Made by a program: the position numbers and the translations under genes. A stretch of DNA of 37,784 bases from Desulfuromonas sp. (GTDB taxonomy: Bacteria; Desulfobacterota; Desulfuromonadia; Desulfuromonadales; Desulfuromonadaceae): the NCBI GenBank assembly GCA_002869685.1, contig PKUE01000067.1, positions 1 to 37,784 of the forward strand, written 5' to 3'. Below, piece after piece: positions 1 through 7,724 of the stretch (within the stretch, counting starts at the first letter, position 1; the number at the start of each line of letters is the position of its first letter). Below the pieces are notes generated by a model that searched no databases, had not been told where the DNA came from, and saw nothing but the letters and a program-made list of their open reading frames with translations.

Positions 1-27
1 AGCAAATTTTTGCCACTTCTCAGGGAG

Positions 28-66
28 AAAAAACAAAAAGGCCCTCTCCCGAATAGGGAAAGGGCC
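28..66 (-). terminator. Intrinsic terminator after the tRNA pair
   Basis: On the minus strand an 11-bp stem (56-66 with 40-50, one A-C mismatch) encloses a 5-base loop and is followed by a T-rich run (28-39, interrupted once). It lies 5 bases past the encoded CCA end of tRNA-Met, where a tRNA transcript should end. Confidence 0.9.
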
Positions 67-70
67 AAAT

Positions 71-147
71 TGGTGGCGGTGCAGAGATTCGAACTCCGGA
101 CACTGCGGATATGAGCCGCATGCTCTAACCAACTGAGCTACACCGCC
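71..147 (-). tRNA. tRNA-Met (CAT), elongator
   Basis: The minus strand folds into a complete 77-nt cloverleaf: acceptor stem GGCGGTG/CACCGCC, D-arm GCTC...GAGC, anticodon stem TGCGG/CCGCA with loop CTCATAT (anticodon CAT), T-arm with TTCGAAT, discriminator A and encoded CCA. The ordinary paired 1-72 end distinguishes it from the initiator tRNA next door. A CAT anticodon could also belong to tRNA-Ile2 (lysidine-modified); the general look favours elongator Met, but I cannot exclude Ile2 by eye. Confidence 0.88.
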
Positions 148-178
148 GAACTATGAAAACCGTTACCGGTTATTGATT

Positions 179-255
<77 letters not shown>

Positions 256-269
256 TCAAAGCGAGGGGA

Positions 270-298
270 AATCTACGCGTTTAGCGCGCGCTTGTCAA
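270..298 (-). promoter_or_regulatory. Sigma-70-type promoter of the tRNA-fMet/tRNA-Met unit
   Basis: The minus strand has a perfect -35 TTGACA (293-298), a 17-base spacer and a -10 TAGATT (270-275), with transcription expected to start a few bases before the mature tRNA-fMet 5' end at 255. The bases after the -10 are C-rich (TCCCCTCGC); a GC-rich discriminator is typical of stable-RNA promoters under stringent control. The control itself is inference. Confidence 0.8.
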
Positions 299-328
299 GA
301 CAAAAAAATCTCCCCTCCATTATCAGGG

Positions 329-1069
329 TTATCCACTGATTTTTTTAATAAAACCATCGGTGCCGGCCTTGCTTTTCAGCGCCTGCTTCAATGTTTCTGC
401 TTCCGCTTTGCTGGGTACCGGTCCCACCAGAACCCGATACCAGATCCCTTTTTCACCCAAATCGGCCTGACGGACAATGACGGCAAACTGACTGGAGAGC
501 TTCTGACTCATGCCATCAGCGTCCGCACGATTTTTGAACGAGGCAACCTGAACGACGTAACCACTCACAGACGCCGTCTCCGCGGTGACAATATTCTTCA
601 CCGCAGTTGCAGCTTTGGGAGCCACAGCGACCGCATCCGAAACGGCTGGCACGCTGGGTTGCGTCGTTGTTGCAACAGGGGCAACCTCGTCAGCGGCTGT
701 GCCCTCTGTGCTGACAGCATGGTTAATTCCACTGCCCAGCGGCATCTGCTCAACGGGGGGCAACAATTCACGTAACGGATCCTGCTCGGTGTCATTTTCC
801 GGCGTTGCAACAACCGCCGATTCTGGCACATTTGCGGGCTCAGCGCCCACCTCAGGCTGTGGCAACGGTTCAGCAACCACTTGCGGCTGGGGCGGCAATG
901 GCACCGTCTGTACTGTGGCCACTTCCGCGCCGCCGGGCTTGCCGCTTTTGCCGACCATCAACCCCAGAGAGAAGCTCACCACACAGAGCACAACCACCAA
1001 CACCAACACCGTAACAAACCGGCGTCCGGTCGATCTTGGTTCACGTCTGTTGTAATCCGTTTGTGTCAT
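329..1069 (-). CDS. SPOR-domain inner-membrane protein
   Basis: A 246-residue protein with a short basic cytoplasmic N-terminus, one transmembrane segment (about 18-40, VLVLVVVLCVVSF), a long Pro/Ala/Val/Glu-rich linker and a C-terminal SPOR domain (about 168-246; YVVQVASFKNRADAD...WYRVLVGP). SPOR domains bind denuded glycan strands of septal peptidoglycan, so this is probably a bitopic division-associated protein like FtsN or DedD, though nothing here identifies a specific orthologue. ATG start with a strong site (GGAGG, 5 bases away). It starts 18 bases after the argS stop and is likely co-transcribed with it; TAA stop. Confidence 0.9.
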   Translation of the reverse strand: MTQTDYNRREPRSTGRRFVTVLVLVVVLCVVSFSLGLMVGKSGKPGGAEVATVQTVPLPPQPQVVAEPLPQPEVGAEPANVPESAVVATPENDTEQDPLRELLPPVEQMPLGSGINHAVSTEGTAADEVAPVATTTQPSVPAVSDAVAVAPKAATAVKNIVTAETASVSGYVVQVASFKNRADADGMSQKLSSQFAVIVRQADLGEKGIWYRVLVGPVPSKAEAETLKQALKSKAGTDGFIKKISG

Positions 1070-1087
1070 ACCAACCTCCGATTCAAA

Positions 1088-2752
1088 CTACATTTTCTCC
1101 GGGGATGAAACCCCCAGAACGGTAAGGGCGTTGTGAATCACCTGCTTGACAGCATTCACGAGATAGAGACGTGCACGACTGGTATCCAGATCATCCACAA
1201 TCACCCGTTGCTGGTTGTAATAGCTATGGAACTGAGCCGCTAACTCCTGAAGATAGAAGGTGATCCGGTGCGGCTCGTAATTCAGTGCAGCACCGACAAC
1301 CACCTCAGGATAACGCGACAGGGTTTTCGTCAACTGCAACTCTTCAGCCAGGGTCAGGGTTTCCAGCTTAACCTCATCATCACCCGGCAACGTCACCTGC
1401 GACTCGGCAGCGTTACGCTGAATACTGCACACGCGGGCATGGGCATACTGGACATAATAAACCGGATTTTCGGTGCTCTGCTTTTTTGCCAACTCCAGAT
1501 CAAAGTCCAACTGGCTGTCGGAACGCCGCATAAGGAAGAAGAAGCGACAGGCATCCTTACCAACTTCATCGACCACCTCTTTGAGCGTAACAAATTTTCC
1601 CGCCCGGGTACTCATGGCGATCTGCTCTCCCTCACGCAACAGGTTGACCAGTTGAACAAGAATAATCTGCAGATCTTCCGGATTACGCCCCAACGCGGCC
1701 AGAACCGCTTTCATCCGCGGCACATACCCGTGATGGTCTGCCCCCCAGACATCAATGACAATATCAAAACCACGCTGATATTTTTCGCGATGGTAGGCCA
1801 CATCCGAGGCAAAATAGGTGGTTGCTCCGTTGGAACGGATCAACACACGATCTTTGTCATCACCAAAGTCGGTCGTCCTAAACCAGATCGCACCATCCTG
1901 CTCGTAGGTATAGCCATCACGGGTCAGAGCCTCAATGCCATCCTTGACCAGATCGCGATCGTAAAGGGTCTGCTCACTGTACCAGTTGTCAAAGCGGATC
2001 CCGAACTGTTGCAGGTCAGTATCGATCCCCTGACGAATCGACTCGCCCCCTTCGCGGGAGAACCAGGCGATGGCCTCTGCCTCATCCATTTCCAGAAAAC
2101 GGCTGCCGTGCTGATCGATCACCTCACGGGCATAATCACGGATGTAATCGCCCTGATAGCAATCTTCCGGAAACTCAAGATCGCGCCCTTGCAACTGGCA
2201 GTAGCGCAAATAGATAGAGCGCCCCAGAGTGTCCATCTGATTACCGGCATCGTTGATGTAATACTCGCGCTGCACCTCAAATCCAGCCTCACAGAGAACG
2301 GATGCAACCGCGTCGCCGGTGGCAGCACCACGACCATGACCAATATGCAGAGGCCCGGTAGGGTTGGCACTGACAAACTCCACCTGGACACGCTTACCGG
2401 CACCAACCGTCCCTTTGCCAAACGCTTTGCCCTGAACACTGATTTGTTTGAGCACATCGTGCCAGCATGTGGCCTTCAAGAAAAAGTTGATAAAACCGGG
2501 ACCGGCGATTTCGATATTTTCCCACAATCCTTCCTGTTGACGCAGTTGGGCAACAAGGATTTCGGCAATCTGTCGCGGCGCTTTCTTCTCAGTACGCGCC
2601 ATCAGCATCGCCACGTTGATGGCAAAATCACCGTGATCTGTGTGGTTGGGAACTTCGATGGCAAAATCGGGAAGGGTATCACTGATGAGGGTCTTGGCAT
2701 CAAAGCACTGCTTTAAAGCAAGTTCTACAGCATTTTTCAGGCGTATTTTAAT
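1088..2752 (-). CDS. argS: Arginyl-tRNA synthetase
   Basis: Class I synthetase charging tRNA-Arg. The N-terminal additional domain (about 1-115) is followed by SANPTGPLHIGHGRG with the HIGH signature, the INDAGNQ block, the AMSTRAGKFVTL block at the usual KMSKS position, and a C-terminal anticodon-binding domain ending near LGVSSPEKM. At 554 residues it has the usual bacterial length. The start is unusual: from an in-frame TGA (2756-2758) to a GTG at 2614 that encodes an internal Val, the frame has no ATG, GTG or TTG, yet the translation there is proper ArgRS N-terminus. I place the start at ATT (2750-2752), giving MKIRLKNAVELA, with a weak AAGAG about 10 bases upstream. CTG at 2740 is the alternative. 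TAG stop. Confidence 0.93.
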   Translation of the reverse strand: MKIRLKNAVELALKQCFDAKTLISDTLPDFAIEVPNHTDHGDFAINVAMLMARTEKKAPRQIAEILVAQLRQQEGLWENIEIAGPGFINFFLKATCWHDVLKQISVQGKAFGKGTVGAGKRVQVEFVSANPTGPLHIGHGRGAATGDAVASVLCEAGFEVQREYYINDAGNQMDTLGRSIYLRYCQLQGRDLEFPEDCYQGDYIRDYAREVIDQHGSRFLEMDEAEAIAWFSREGGESIRQGIDTDLQQFGIRFDNWYSEQTLYDRDLVKDGIEALTRDGYTYEQDGAIWFRTTDFGDDKDRVLIRSNGATTYFASDVAYHREKYQRGFDIVIDVWGADHHGYVPRMKAVLAALGRNPEDLQIILVQLVNLLREGEQIAMSTRAGKFVTLKEVVDEVGKDACRFFFLMRRSDSQLDFDLELAKKQSTENPVYYVQYAHARVCSIQRNAAESQVTLPGDDEVKLETLTLAEELQLTKTLSRYPEVVVGAALNYEPHRITFYLQELAAQFHSYYNQQRVIVDDLDTSRARLYLVNAVKQVIHNALTVLGVSSPEKM

Positions 2753-2827
2753 CGATCAGTTACTCTTTTTCTTGAAGGTTCGCACCGTCGTGGTCACGGC
2801 AGTCGAAACATTGTTTAAAGTGTTCAA

Positions 2828-2856
2828 CAAACAAAATAGGGGACGAACTGTCCCCT
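2828..2856 (-). terminator. Intrinsic terminator downstream of the ftsB-like gene
   Basis: On the minus strand AGGGGAC and GTCCCCT (2838-2844, 2850-2856) form a 7-bp stem with a 5-base loop, followed by ATTTTGTTTG. It lies about 55 bases after the ftsB-like stop and about 85 bases before the argS start, so argS and the SPOR gene probably have their own promoter. I could not pick one confidently in the remaining space. Confidence 0.7.
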
Positions 2857-2910
2857 AGTCAAACAACCGAACTGGAGCGCATCAAGGGTTCTCCCCTGTT
2901 ACGCGAAAAC

Positions 2911-3246
2911 TTATCGTGCCGACGAGGAAAACTGATAAATAATCTCCCCGTCACGAACCAGGTTGAAAGTGCTGCGAGCCACTTGCTCCACATACCTTTC
3001 GTCGTGCGACAGTGCCTCGATCTCACCACGCAGACGCTCGTTGTCCTGTTGTAATTGCTGATAATGCGCCAACAGCTGCGCTTTATGCTGTTTAACCTGA
3101 TGCAGACGCAACGCCCCCTTATCACCAAACAGGGCGAAACTCAGTCCGATAACCGCCACCGCAATCAAAAAGAATGATCGCGATTGAGGCAGGTTTTTTT
3201 TCGACTCTGCGGCAGGCGCTGAGGTCATAGCATGCGGTTCCGGCAT
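2911..3246 (-). CDS. ftsB: FtsB/DivIC-like septum formation initiator protein
   Basis: A small bitopic protein: short N-terminus, a transmembrane helix (about 26-43, FFLIAVAVIGLSFALFG), then a coiled coil (about 48-85, rich in Q, L, E, K; QQLQQDNERLRGEIEAL) and the family C-terminus YVEQVARSTFNLVRDGEIIYQF. FtsB bridges FtsL and FtsQ in the divisome. Length fits the family (about 90-110). There are two ATGs: M1 at 3246 has no clear ribosome site, while M7 at 3228 has GGAA 9 bases upstream, so the true protein may be 105 residues. Divergent from clpS; TAA stop. Confidence 0.85.
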   Translation of the reverse strand: MPEPHAMTSAPAAESKKNLPQSRSFFLIAVAVIGLSFALFGDKGALRLHQVKQHKAQLLAHYQQLQQDNERLRGEIEALSHDERYVEQVARSTFNLVRDGEIIYQFSSSAR

Positions 3247-3288
3247 TCAGCAAGAAGAACAGTTTACACACAACCCGATAATCCCAGC

Positions 3289-3317
3289 AGTTTAAGACAT
3301 CCCTTTTCATTGTTCAA
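3289..3317 (-). promoter_or_regulatory. Candidate promoter of the ftsB-like gene
   Basis: Minus-strand TTGAAC (3312-3317), 17-base spacer, TAAACT (3289-3294), about 40-60 bases before the possible starts. Each element matches the sigma-70 consensus at 4 of 6 positions. The rest of the 3247-3470 spacer holds no gene or repeat that I can see. Confidence 0.4.
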
Positions 3318-3470
3318 CCGTTTATTCCCTTATCCATCGCGCAACAAAACACGTCAGAACCGCCACAAACAAGATTATGCCCAATCCGGACTTCAGTCAC
3401 CAGAATAGGCATCAATTGTCGACTTTCTACACCCTGGCAAACCCGGAAGCAGCAATTAGGGCAACAGAGA

Positions 3471-3499
3471 TTGATTCTCGGCCGAAAAAAAACTATTCT
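3471..3499 (+). promoter_or_regulatory. Candidate promoter of clpS-clpA-aat
   Basis: Plus-strand TTGATT (3471-3476), a 17-base spacer containing an A8 run, and TATTCT (3494-3499), 38 bases before the clpS ATG. A good sigma-70 match in the right place for the operon. Confidence 0.6.
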
Positions 3500-3537
3500 G
3501 AATATCTGACAAGAGACCAAACAGCACTGAGGATACC

Positions 3538-3849
3538 ATGGCCGCACCGACACAAACGACACCCGACAGTGAGGTCGTCACCCAAGATCGCACGGCGATT
3601 CCACCGCGTTTCAATGTCATCATGCACAATGACGACTACACCACCATGGAGTTTGTTATTGAGGTCCTTGAAGGCATTTATCGCAAACAACCCGCTGAAG
3701 CGACTAAAATCATGTTGGCCATTCACCACGAAGGACAGGCCGTGTGTGGGAACTATCCTTACGAAATCGCTGAAACCAAAGTGGAACAGACACACCAGCG
3801 CGCCCGCCGTGCCGGCCATCCGCTACGCTGTTCCATTGAACAGGCCTGA
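3538..3849 (+). CDS. clpS: ATP-dependent Clp protease adaptor ClpS
   Basis: A 103-residue adaptor that binds proteins with N-terminal Leu, Phe, Tyr or Trp and delivers them to ClpA-ClpP. Family signature residues are present: FNVIMHNDDYTTMEFVIEVL (substrate pocket N-D-D plus the M/E-F-V helix), IMLAIHHEG, VCGNYPYEIAETKV and the C-terminal HPLRCSIE. The N-terminal extension (1-22) is flexible and polar, as expected for the part that engages ClpA. ATG with GAGG 5 bases upstream. First gene of the operon; clpA follows after 14 bases. Confidence 0.97.
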   Translation: MAAPTQTTPDSEVVTQDRTAIPPRFNVIMHNDDYTTMEFVIEVLEGIYRKQPAEATKIMLAIHHEGQAVCGNYPYEIAETKVEQTHQRARRAGHPLRCSIEQA

Positions 3850-3863
3850 AAGGATCGTATTCC

Positions 3864-6146
3864 GTGACATTCAGTAAAGATGTTCAAATCATATTTTCAC
3901 TGGCCGTACAAGAGGCACAACGTCGCCATCACGAATATCTCACGACCGAGCATATTCTGTATGCCATGCTCTATACGGATGATTCCCAGAAAATTCTGGT
4001 GAATTGCGGCGGCGACATCGAACAGCTGCGCAACAATCTTGACGCCTACTTTACCACCGAGGTGGAAACCGTCCCTGACAATGAGGAGCAAGTACCGGAG
4101 CAGACGGTCGCCCTCCAGCGCGTTCTGCAACATGCGGTCACTCACTGCTCAGCAGCGGGGAAAGACGAGGTCAACACCGGAGACATTCTGGTCTCCATCC
4201 TCAGTGAAGACAAAAACCATTCCACCCAACTCCTGGCAGCCATGGGCATCGAACGCCTCGATGTGTTGAACTACATTTCCCATGGAATTGGCCGCAGTGA
4301 AATATCCCAAGATGAACCGGCAACCACTGAGCCGAGCAAGAAAAAAGAGCGTTCTTCGCGTAAAAAAAGTGCATTGGACAGCTTCACCATCGATCTGCGC
4401 CAGCGCGTCCGCGAAGGGAAAATCGATCCGTTGATCGGCAGGCAGAGCGAACTGCGCCGCACAATGCAGGTTCTTTGTCGCCGGCGCAAAAACAACCCGA
4501 TTCTTGTGGGTGAACCAGGAACAGGCAAAACAGCTCTGGCCGAGGGGCTCGCCACCCTGTTTGAGGAAGATAAGGCGCCGGAGATTCTCAAGAACTGCGC
4601 TATTTATGCGCTGGATATGGGAGCCTTGCTGGCTGGCACCAAATATCGCGGTGATTTTGAGGAACGCCTTAAAGCGGTGCTCAATGAACTGGCTGAGCAA
4701 GACCAACCGATTCTATTCATTGACGAAATCCACACCATCATCGGAGCGGGTTCCACCTCTGGCGGCTCCATGGATGCCTCCAATATTCTCAAACCGATGC
4801 TGGCATCCGGCGAGATCCGTTGTATCGGCGCTACCACATACGACGAATACAAGACGCTGTTCGAAAAAGATCGCGCCCTGTCACGCCGCTTCCAGAAAAT
4901 CGACGTCCACGAACCCAGTGTCGATGAGACGGTGGCCATCCTTCAGGGACTGCGTAGCCATTACGAGGAATTTCATCACATCCGCTACAGTGATGAAGTT
5001 CTGCAGGCTGCGGCTGAACTGGCAAACCGTTATCTGACCCACCGCCATCTGCCCGATAAAGCAATCGACCTGATTGATGAAATCGGCGCACGCCTACGCA
5101 CTCAGGGCAGCCGCCGCCATACGGTTCAGGTTAAAGACATCGAAACCATTGTCGCCGAGATGGCCCAGATTCCCAGTCGGTCGGTCTCTCGGGACGACCG
5201 CAAACAACTGCAACACCTTGAACGCAAACTCAAACAGAAAGTGTTCGGACAGGATGCGGCAATACATCAGGTGACACGTTCGATTCTGCGTGCCAGAGCC
5301 GGACTCGGCCACCCGGAGCACCCGATTGGCTCGTTCCTGTTCGCGGGTCCCACCGGGGTGGGAAAAACCGAAGTGGCTCGGCAGCTGGCGCAACAGCTTG
5401 GTGTCGCTTTCACTCGTTTCGACATGAGTGAATACATGGAGAAACATTCTGTGGCCCGACTGATCGGCGCGCCACCGGGCTACGTCGGATTCGATCAGGG
5501 CGGCTTGCTCACCGATGCAGTAATTAAGAAACCGCACGCCGTCTTGCTGCTGGATGAAATTGAAAAAGCGCATCCCGATCTGTTCAACATTCTGCTGCAG
5601 ATCATGGATCATGGCAGCCTGACGGACAACAACGGCAAAGTCGCTGATTTCCGCAATGTGATCCTGATCATGACCAGTAATGCCGGTGCACGAGAGATGA
5701 GCACTACTCCGATCGGCTTCAACGCGGCACTGACCGGCAGCCCGGACCAGGCGCTGGAAAAAGCGTTTTCGCCCGAATTCCGTAACCGGCTGGATGCCAC
5801 CATCATTTTCGGTTCATTGCAGCCGGAGGCCATTGACAGCATTGTGATGAAGTTCATTGCCGAATTGCGTGAGCGCCTGATTGAAAACCGCGTTACTCTG
5901 AAGATCAGCCCGGCAGCTCGCCGCTATCTGGCCCGCAAAGGGTTTGATCCAACGTTTGGCGCCCGTCCTCTAGGACGGCTGATTCAGGAAAAAATCAGCG
6001 ATCCTCTTTCCGACGCTATTTTATTTGGTGAGTTAAATCAGGGAGGGACGGCCCATATCGGTTGTCGCAATGAAGAACTGACCTTCCGCTACAGCGCAAC
6101 CGAGACCGACGACGCTGAAAACACCAGGGAAGCCGTCACCGCCTGA
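3864..6146 (+). CDS. clpA: ATP-dependent Clp protease ATP-binding subunit ClpA
   Basis: A 760-residue AAA+ unfoldase that threads substrates into ClpP. Order: N-domain (about 1-145, the ClpS-binding part), a Lys/Ser-rich linker, first ATPase domain with GEPGTGKTALAEG (about 216), GTKYRGDFEERL and ILFIDEIHTIIGAG, second ATPase domain with GPTGVGKTEVARQ (about 495), VLLLDEIEKAHPD and sensor-2 GARPLGRLIQ. An IGF tripeptide before FSPEFRNRLD sits where ClpA carries its ClpP-docking loop. The middle coiled-coil domain of ClpB is absent, so this is ClpA and not ClpB. GTG start with AAAGGA 9 bases upstream. The TGA stop overlaps the aat ATG by one base. Confidence 0.97.
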   Translation: MTFSKDVQIIFSLAVQEAQRRHHEYLTTEHILYAMLYTDDSQKILVNCGGDIEQLRNNLDAYFTTEVETVPDNEEQVPEQTVALQRVLQHAVTHCSAAGKDEVNTGDILVSILSEDKNHSTQLLAAMGIERLDVLNYISHGIGRSEISQDEPATTEPSKKKERSSRKKSALDSFTIDLRQRVREGKIDPLIGRQSELRRTMQVLCRRRKNNPILVGEPGTGKTALAEGLATLFEEDKAPEILKNCAIYALDMGALLAGTKYRGDFEERLKAVLNELAEQDQPILFIDEIHTIIGAGSTSGGSMDASNILKPMLASGEIRCIGATTYDEYKTLFEKDRALSRRFQKIDVHEPSVDETVAILQGLRSHYEEFHHIRYSDEVLQAAAELANRYLTHRHLPDKAIDLIDEIGARLRTQGSRRHTVQVKDIETIVAEMAQIPSRSVSRDDRKQLQHLERKLKQKVFGQDAAIHQVTRSILRARAGLGHPEHPIGSFLFAGPTGVGKTEVARQLAQQLGVAFTRFDMSEYMEKHSVARLIGAPPGYVGFDQGGLLTDAVIKKPHAVLLLDEIEKAHPDLFNILLQIMDHGSLTDNNGKVADFRNVILIMTSNAGAREMSTTPIGFNAALTGSPDQALEKAFSPEFRNRLDATIIFGSLQPEAIDSIVMKFIAELRERLIENRVTLKISPAARRYLARKGFDPTFGARPLGRLIQEKISDPLSDAILFGELNQGGTAHIGCRNEELTFRYSATETDDAENTREAVTA

Positions 6147-6865
6147 TGTCTATTTTCGCCCTGGAAGATGAGCTTATTTTCCCGGCGCCTCATCTGGCGG
6201 AAGAGACCGGGCTCTTGGCTGTCGGTGGTGATCTGAGCCCGTCCCGCCTGCTTCTGGCCTACAGTTGTGGCATTTTCCCTTGGAACCATCCGGAAGATCC
6301 AATCCTCTGGTGGTCACCCGATCCGCGTTGCGTGCTCGATCCTTCTGAAGTGCACATCAGCCGCCGTCTGGCCAAAAAAATACGCCAGAGACATTTCACC
6401 ATCCGCTACGATACGGACTTTTCAGCCTGCATCCACCACTGTGCCCATGCCGACGAACGACTGGACTCTACCTGGATCAGTCCGCAGATCATTGCCGCCT
6501 ATCAGGAATTACATCACCTGGGTTATGCGCATTCGGTCGAGTGTTGGGAAGAAGATCAGATGGTGGGGGGATTATACGGAATCGCTATCGGCCGTTGCTT
6601 TTGCGGTGAGTCCATGTTTCACACCCGAACCGATGCCTCAAAACTGGCCTTCACTGCCCTGGCTCAGGCACTCAAACAGCTCGGCTACCGGATGATTGAC
6701 TGCCAGCTGCCAACCGACCATCTCCATTCTTTAGGGGCCAAAGATATTCCCCGCGAGCAGTTCCTGCGCCAGCTGCAAGCATGTCAAGTCCGAGAAAATG
6801 GCTATATTGTTCCCGGTCGGTTTCCCCTGCCCGGTCCCGCCACCGACAACATGAGTGCAACCTAG
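6146..6865 (+). CDS. aat: Leucyl/phenylalanyl-tRNA--protein transferase
   Basis: Adds Leu or Phe from aminoacyl-tRNA to proteins with N-terminal Lys or Arg, making N-degrons for ClpS. Family blocks: FPAPHLAEETGLLAVGGDL near the N-terminus, LAYSCGIFPWNHPEDPILWW, SPDPRCVL, WISPQIIAAYQELHHLGYAH, SVECWE, GGLYGIAIGRCFCGESMF, SKLAFTAL and DCQLPTDHL. 239 residues, usual length. The ATG overlaps the clpA TGA (TGATG), so translation is probably coupled. It ends in a CTAG tetranucleotide that also contains the TAG stop of the convergent J-domain gene. Confidence 0.97.
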   Translation: MSIFALEDELIFPAPHLAEETGLLAVGGDLSPSRLLLAYSCGIFPWNHPEDPILWWSPDPRCVLDPSEVHISRRLAKKIRQRHFTIRYDTDFSACIHHCAHADERLDSTWISPQIIAAYQELHHLGYAHSVECWEEDQMVGGLYGIAIGRCFCGESMFHTRTDASKLAFTALAQALKQLGYRMIDCQLPTDHLHSLGAKDIPREQFLRQLQACQVRENGYIVPGRFPLPGPATDNMSAT

Positions 6866-7632
6866 CGCCAGCGTTTCCAGGGATCGTCATAAAACTGATT
6901 GTGCCGTTGTTGCTCTCGCAACCAGGCCTCAATCTCAGCGTTGGTCATGCGCCCCTGTTCAACAAAATATTGGCCAAACCGTTTTTGCAGCTGCCGCTGG
7001 TAACGCAACAGCACCTGAACCTGAAAGGGTGTAAGATAGCCCAGCTTGACGGCCCGAGCTCCAAAACGGCCACGCTGGCCATGATAGCGGTTAATCGCCT
7101 GGACATCTGCGGGAGTAAGCCAGCCCCACCGCTCGGCAAGGTCACCCAGCACGGGACGTTGGCGGCGCTGCCAGACCAGGGCTTCAATCATTTCGGAATA
7201 ACTGATAATCCCCCGGTAATAGAGGTACAGGCCGAGCTCCAGATGACGCTGAGGCAAGGTATATTCGGATTCTTCCGCAGCCGGAGGCGCATCAGAGTAA
7301 GTGGTTGGACGGGAGGAACGTGCCTGCGCGGTCGGATCAAAATGGGTTGAACAATCCGCCGGGGACCACAACCGTTTGACCGGATCGGAAGTAAACGATT
7401 GCAGCAGCTGGTAAGCTTCGCTGACGCCACGAAACAACTCCGTCTGTCGTTCATATTCGTGTTCCGCCGCGTCCACCAGTCGATCGGGATGGGTTTCCTT
7501 GGCCCGTTGACGATAGGCTGTCTTGACCCCACTGGGTTGAATGTAAAACAGGAACTCACGATTGAGTTGCAAATCGGGACCGAACAGCACCCGACACGCC
7601 TCTAAAAGTTCTGTTTCGGCAAACAACGACAT
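6862..7632 (-). CDS. J-domain protein with four C-terminal MshEN-like repeats
   Basis: 256 residues. The N-terminal part (about 1-85) resembles a J domain: AYRQRAKETHPDR carries the HPD tripeptide (48-50) needed to stimulate DnaK ATPase, followed by a helix with VSEAYQLLQS. After a low-complexity linker (about 92-125) come four tandem repeats of 28-29 residues (about 130-155, 161-186, 189-214, 218-242), each of the form (R)(L/F)G.....G.(L/I/M)(T/S)...(V/I/M)......Q. They resemble half-motifs of the MshEN domain of type II secretion/pilus ATPases. The client is unknown. Start is ATG at 7632 with GGGA 6 bases upstream; a TTG at 7647 is less likely. TAG stop shared with aat in opposite orientation. 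Confidence 0.82.
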   Translation of the reverse strand: MSLFAETELLEACRVLFGPDLQLNREFLFYIQPSGVKTAYRQRAKETHPDRLVDAAEHEYERQTELFRGVSEAYQLLQSFTSDPVKRLWSPADCSTHFDPTAQARSSRPTTYSDAPPAAEESEYTLPQRHLELGLYLYYRGIISYSEMIEALVWQRRQRPVLGDLAERWGWLTPADVQAINRYHGQRGRFGARAVKLGYLTPFQVQVLLRYQRQLQKRFGQYFVEQGRMTNAEIEAWLREQQRHNQFYDDPWKRWR

Positions 7633-7688
7633 AAGCGATCCCGGCAAAAAAACGACGTAAACAAAATAACTTCGAGCAGACGAGGACC

Positions 7689-7694
7689 ATTATA
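7689..7694 (-). promoter_or_regulatory. Candidate -10 element for the J-domain gene
   Basis: A perfect minus-strand TATAAT 57 bases before the ATG at 7632, in the 92-base spacer after the ATPase gene. The -35 region is weak (only TTTGTT/TTGTTT 15-16 bases upstream), so this is tentative. Confidence 0.35.
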
Positions 7695-7724
7695 CTGGAT
7701 ATCAATCAGAAACAAAGTTTAAAA

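Noticed and set aside
321-349. Hairpin ATCAG...CTGAT followed by T7 as a terminator
   Set aside because: The T-run follows the stem on the plus strand, where no gene ends; on the minus strand the stem is only 5 bp and is not followed directly by T residues.
1268-2716. A 482-codon open frame on the plus strand opposite argS
   Set aside because: It mirrors the argS codons, has no recognisable domain and no ribosome site; the minus-strand frame is a clear ArgRS. A shadow frame.
2859-3128. An 89-codon minus-strand frame overlapping the ftsB-like gene
   Set aside because: It overlaps the recognisable FtsB-like frame in another phase and has no family features.
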